Below, piece after piece: positions 6,007 through 7,806 of a DNA stretch of 7,806 nucleotides. Origin of the DNA: a bacterium. GTDB lineage: Archaea > Nanobdellota > Nanobdellia > Pacearchaeales > GW2011-AR1. The notes beneath the pieces were generated by a model. It did no database searches. It saw only the letters and a list, made by a program, of their open reading frames with translations, and was not told where the DNA came from. The stretch is from assembly GCA_030588935.1 (NCBI GenBank), contig JAUUWR010000046.1, forward strand, positions 1-7,806, in the 5' to 3' direction. The position numbers and the translations under genes were made by a program. Each line of letters opens with the position of its first letter. Position 1 is the stretch's first letter.

Positions 6007-6639
6007 ATGAAATTTGGAAAAGTCGGAGAATGGTTGAAGTATCATGTAGTAGATACTACGGCATTATTGGCATCTACTAATCCTCTATATTCTGCTTCAG
6101 AAGTTTGGGTTGCGGGAATGTCTAATCAAGTTTCTATTAATTCTAGATTGATGGCGACAGTAATTTCTTATGCTGGAATGGGTCTTGCTTTTGCAAGGGG
6201 AAGAGATTTATCTAGAAAAATATTTAAAATAACAAGTAAAACTAAAGAAAAAACACAAGTAATTCATGATATGGCTTATACATCTGCTTTTAATTTAGCT
6301 GTTGCTCCTATGATTTATCTTTCAATGGGGGCAGATGTTAAACAAGCAGTTATAGGAGGGCTCTCTTTAGCAGCCTTATCTCTTGGGATGGGGCCAATAA
6401 TGGGTTATTCTGTTGATGTTGCAAGAGATTTAACAGGATTAAGGGAATGCGAAAGAAAAACTTATCCTAATTTAATTAAGAGACAAAAGTCTTCTGTAAA
6501 AAAAGGACTTGCTGCACTTTTAGTTGGGGCTTCAATAGTAGCGATGGCTGGAATTTATGCATTAACACCTGATAGAAATAAAATTCTTAACTATGAACAA
6601 CCTCCTGCAATTGAGCAAGTAATTGAAAATCAGAGATAA
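6007..6639 (+). CDS. alaE: AlaE-family membrane protein (L-alanine exporter homologue) with C-terminal extension
   Basis: 210 residues. Residues 8-145 match the pattern of E. coli AlaE, an inner-membrane L-alanine exporter, as I remember that sequence. Shared features are VVDTTAL near the start (AVADTFA), E32 then AGMSNQ...NSRLMA (36-50; SGMS...SRL), GRDLSRKIF (65-73; YRDLFMRA), DMAYTSAF (88-95; DILAYVTF), GADVKQAV (108-115; GADWHQIM) and GYSVDVARDL (133-142; GYFLDYCRRL). Four helices are expected in this core. E. coli AlaE has 149 residues. This protein adds a basic linker, a fifth helix (about 166-187) and a polar tail. I infer amino-acid export, but the archaeal substrate is untested. Its leader carries a switch-like hairpin pair. 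Confidence 0.65.
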   Translation: MKFGKVGEWLKYHVVDTTALLASTNPLYSASEVWVAGMSNQVSINSRLMATVISYAGMGLAFARGRDLSRKIFKITSKTKEKTQVIHDMAYTSAFNLAVAPMIYLSMGADVKQAVIGGLSLAALSLGMGPIMGYSVDVARDLTGLRECERKTYPNLIKRQKSSVKKGLAALLVGASIVAMAGIYALTPDRNKILNYEQPPAIEQVIENQR

Positions 6640-6668
6640 ATTTTAATATCATCTTTTAAAAACTTAAT

Positions 6669-6697
6669 TATATAAATAGAATATCTTTTAAAGATAT
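6669..6697 (+). promoter_or_regulatory. TATA box plus perfect palindrome (candidate operator) before the 6698 gene
   Basis: TATATAAATA (6669-6678) is centred about 25 bp before the ATG at 6698, so transcription should start at or beside the ATG. Between them lies ATATCTTT-T-AAAGATAT (6681-6697), a perfect inverted repeat with 8-bp arms that ends directly at the ATG. A dimeric regulator bound there would cover the transcription start. ATCTTTTAAA from its centre also occurs at 6651-6660, 32 bp upstream, close to three helical turns. Confidence 0.5.
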
Positions 6698-6964
6698 ATG
6701 AAATATCGCATTAGAAAATACAAAAAAAAGAGGAAATGCCTTTTGGAAACTTATGAGCCTGAAAAAAGAATTGAGTTTTCAAGAGAGCATGCAGTTCCTT
6801 TGCTGATTAGAATTGGAAACAGGTTGGCTGTTTTGGGGGGGTTGATTAGTTTTTTTGCTTCGAGTTTTTTAATGCTTATCCGGGGAGTTTTTGGAGTTGA
6901 AGAAAGAGTCAGGAAATTTAGTTTTAGGAATAAGGTTGTTGAGATTAAAGTGAAGAGGAAATAA
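6698..6964 (+). CDS. small basic membrane-anchored protein, unknown function
   Basis: 88 residues. A strongly basic N-terminus (KYRIRKYKKKRK) and the charged stretch EPEKRIEFSREH precede one or two hydrophobic segments (about 34-67, including LAVLGGLISFFASSFLMLI). The C-terminus is again basic (RNKVVEIKVKRK). By the positive-inside rule both ends would be cytoplasmic, which suggests a re-entrant or two-helix hairpin. I do not recognise the family. The TATA box sits about 25 bp upstream, so it is probably leaderless. It overlaps in another frame with the start of the surface-protein fragment downstream (6949-7161). Confidence 0.55.
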   Translation: MKYRIRKYKKKRKCLLETYEPEKRIEFSREHAVPLLIRIGNRLAVLGGLISFFASSFLMLIRGVFGVEERVRKFSFRNKVVEIKVKRK

Positions 6965-7161
6965 AAATACAACCAGGAGAAGATAATCAATTAAAATTAG
7001 ATATTATATGGAATCCTAATGCGTGGGATACTTCAAATAATAATCATGGAAGTGGAACTTATAGGGTTTATGTTGCAGCAACTGATGAGGATGATGTTGT
7101 GTTGAAGGATGAGGATGGGTCTGAGATTGTTGCTGTGGATGGGTTTGGGTTGGATTTATGA
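6949..7161 (+). pseudogene. start-less fragment of a secreted/surface beta-domain protein
   Basis: This frame opens after a TAA at 6946-6948 and runs to a TGA at 7159-7161 with no ATG and no plausible early GTG or TTG start. The translation is convincing as protein: IQPGEDNQLKLDIIW, then NPNAWDTSNNNHGSGTYRVY, then an acidic stretch (ATDEDDVVLKDEDGSEIV). The alternating strands, the GTYRVYVAATD motif and the Asn/Asp richness fit an immunoglobulin-like or other beta-sandwich repeat of an archaeal cell-surface protein. It has no signal peptide. It overlaps the end of the 88-residue gene at one side and the end of the minus-strand gene at the other. I read it as a remnant left by a deletion or insertion. 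Confidence 0.5.
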
Positions 7162-7440
7162 ATCTGGTTCAGCTAATTCTTTCAATCTTTTTTCTAACCA
7201 TCCAAAATTTGATTTTGCATGTCTAATTGCTGGAGACCCCTCAACTCTAACACACCTAGAAGTATCAAGAGGGGGATATAGGAGCTCATGTGTTTCAGAG
7301 TGGAAATCAGAACATTCTACCATCCAAGAACCCGCACTCTGGTAATTAAATAGAACATAACCATTAAGAGGGTCAAAGTACCATCCCTCCTTGATTTTCA
7401 TTCCTTGAACATCTCTGCATTTTCTTCTTAAACCAAACAT
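7156..7440 (-). CDS. 3' part of a frameshifted gene, unknown function (94 aa from first ATG)
   Basis: From the ATG at 7440 this gives 94 residues, including GWYFDPLNGYVLFNYQ, SAGSWMVE and the C-terminal NFGWLEKRLKELAEPDS. I do not recognise the family. The same frame is open without an ATG up to 7596, a further 52 codons. That stretch reads as good protein: PYILHIIQPKNGKRVLIFY, then IYKIKPKKGRRVLIRRD. The 75-bp repeat also keeps this frame. The ATG is therefore probably not the true start. The frame continues the upstream gene (7511-7806) if one base is skipped in the A7 run at 7598-7592. A GGAGAG just before the ATG would then be incidental. The last residues overlap the surface-protein fragment on the other strand by 6 bp. 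Confidence 0.55.
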   Translation of the reverse strand: MFGLRRKCRDVQGMKIKEGWYFDPLNGYVLFNYQSAGSWMVECSDFHSETHELLYPPLDTSRCVRVEGSPAIRHAKSNFGWLEKRLKELAEPDS

Positions 7441-7452
7441 TTTATCTCTCCG

Positions 7453-7556
7453 TATCAGAACTCTCCTTCCCTTTTTGGGTTTAATTTTATAAATTATGGG
7501 ATTTATAAATTTATCCTTTGGATAAAATATCAGAACTCTCTTTCCGTTTTTGGGTT
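7453..7556 (-). repeat. 75-bp-period direct repeat encoding a 25-residue tandem peptide repeat
   Basis: Two 29-nt copies at 7453-7481 and 7528-7556 match at 27 of 29 positions (differences at 7466/7541 and 7471/7546). The offset is 75 bp, a multiple of three. In the minus-strand frame of the 7156 gene they encode QPKNGKRVLI and KPKKGRRVLI. The flanking residues are also weakly similar. The copies sit in what would otherwise be called the end of one gene and the leader of the next. Confidence 0.7.
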
Positions 7557-7806
7557 GAATAATATGTAGAATATATGGTTTCTGTATTATCTTTTTTTAA
7601 TCTTGGAGAAAGTTTGTTCATAACCACTTTTCCACAACTAAAATCAATATAATCTCTTTCGGATTTTCTACCAACATATTTTTCGTGCCTTGCTATCCAG
7701 AAATCATTTTTCTTTTGATGATTAAGATAGTGTTTGTCTAAGTGGTGTGTAACATCTAGGGAAGAGATAGGACTATCATAAGTCTTTCCACCCTTTGGTT
7801 CTGACA
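7511..7806 (-). CDS. 5' part of a frameshifted gene, N-terminus outside window
   Basis: The minus-strand frame is open from the window edge (first full codon ends at 7804) to TAA at 7513-7511, 97 residues. The first 71 residues look like real soluble protein, rich in His and charged residues (SLDVTHHLDKHYLNHQKK, then DFWIARHEKYVGRKSERDYI). I do not recognise the family. After RLKK, encoded by the A7 run, the composition turns to Ser/Thr/Lys (DNTETIYSTYYSTQKRKESS). This is typical of reading out of frame, while the +1 frame becomes protein-like at the same point. The true product probably switches there into the frame that ends at 7156. Confidence 0.55.
   Translation of the reverse strand, partial: SEPKGGKTYDSPISSLDVTHHLDKHYLNHQKKNDFWIARHEKYVGRKSERDYIDFSCGKVVMNKLSPRLKKDNTETIYSTYYSTQKRKESSDILSKG
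7592..7598 (-). other. A7 homopolymer where the terminal gene changes frame
   Basis: On the minus strand the context is TTA-AAA-AAA-GAT. Removing one A, or skipping one base, gives TTA-AAA-AAG-ATA and joins the frame entering at 7806 to the frame ending at 7156 with no stop between. Homopolymers of this length are sites of sequencing or assembly indels, real mutation and polymerase slippage. The sequence alone does not decide between them. Confidence 0.6.

Noticed and set aside
6751..6990. Minus-strand open frame of 79 codons
   Set aside because: It is antisense to the 88-residue gene, which has a properly placed TATA box. No promoter supports the minus-strand frame.
7109..7345. Plus-strand open frame of 78 codons
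   Set aside because: It overlaps both the surface-protein fragment and the minus-strand gene in another frame and has no protein-like pattern of its own.
7483..7497. TATA-like box upstream of the ATG at 7440 with a GGAGAG ribosome binding site
   Set aside because: The region reads as protein in frame with the 7440 ATG and holds a coding repeat, so it is more likely internal to one gene. A/T-rich codons mimic the box.

Overview
The window looks like part of a small, AT-rich archaeal genome, most likely a DPANN lineage of the Woesearchaeota/Pacearchaeota type. This is an inference from four things. TATA-like boxes lie about 26 bp upstream of several ATGs, which implies leaderless transcripts. 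GAGGT-type ribosome binding sites precede the others. The TctA-like (DUF112) permease stands alone, as in archaea. Genes are tightly packed and include many small membrane proteins. I see no tRNA, rRNA, CRISPR array or intact insertion sequence.

Layout. Positions 1-129 hold the tail of an unidentified gene, followed by an unidentified 137-residue protein (194-607). A PurF-family protein follows (739-2106). Its phosphoribosyltransferase half is well preserved, but its glutaminase half has lost the N-terminal cysteine nucleophile and other active-site residues. It converges on a minus-strand block, and the two stop codons abut as TGATCA. In transcription order the minus-strand block is: a PfkB-family sugar/nucleoside kinase (5392-4508), a broken N-terminal copy of the TctA-like gene (4484-4404), a 42-bp imperfect hairpin (4390-4349), a PRMT-like methyltransferase (4230-3418), and the intact TctA-like permease (3348-2107).

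The right-hand part is on the plus strand: a 105-residue three-helix membrane protein (5551-5868), an AlaE-family (L-alanine exporter) homologue with an extra C-terminal helix (6007-6639), and an 88-residue basic membrane protein (6698-6964). The AlaE homologue is preceded by a compact leader in which two hairpins compete for the same CTCA. One hairpin would hide a perfect Shine-Dalgarno sequence. The other would free it and shorten its distance to the ATG. The 88-residue gene has a perfect 8-bp-arm palindrome between its TATA box and its ATG, as expected of a repressor operator.

The right end looks rearranged. A start-less fragment of a secreted or surface-type protein (6949-7161) runs into a minus-strand gene that enters from beyond the window. 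That gene reads as two overlapping frames (7806-7511 and 7596-7156). They become one continuous protein if one base is skipped in an A7 run at 7598-7592. Around the junction a 75-bp period encodes a 25-residue tandem peptide repeat in the second frame, which shows that this frame is coding well upstream of its first ATG.

I see no shared pathway across the window. The strongest leads are the PurF-family protein without its nucleophile, the PRMT-like archaeal methyltransferase, the switch-like leader before the AlaE homologue, and the frameshifted terminal gene.
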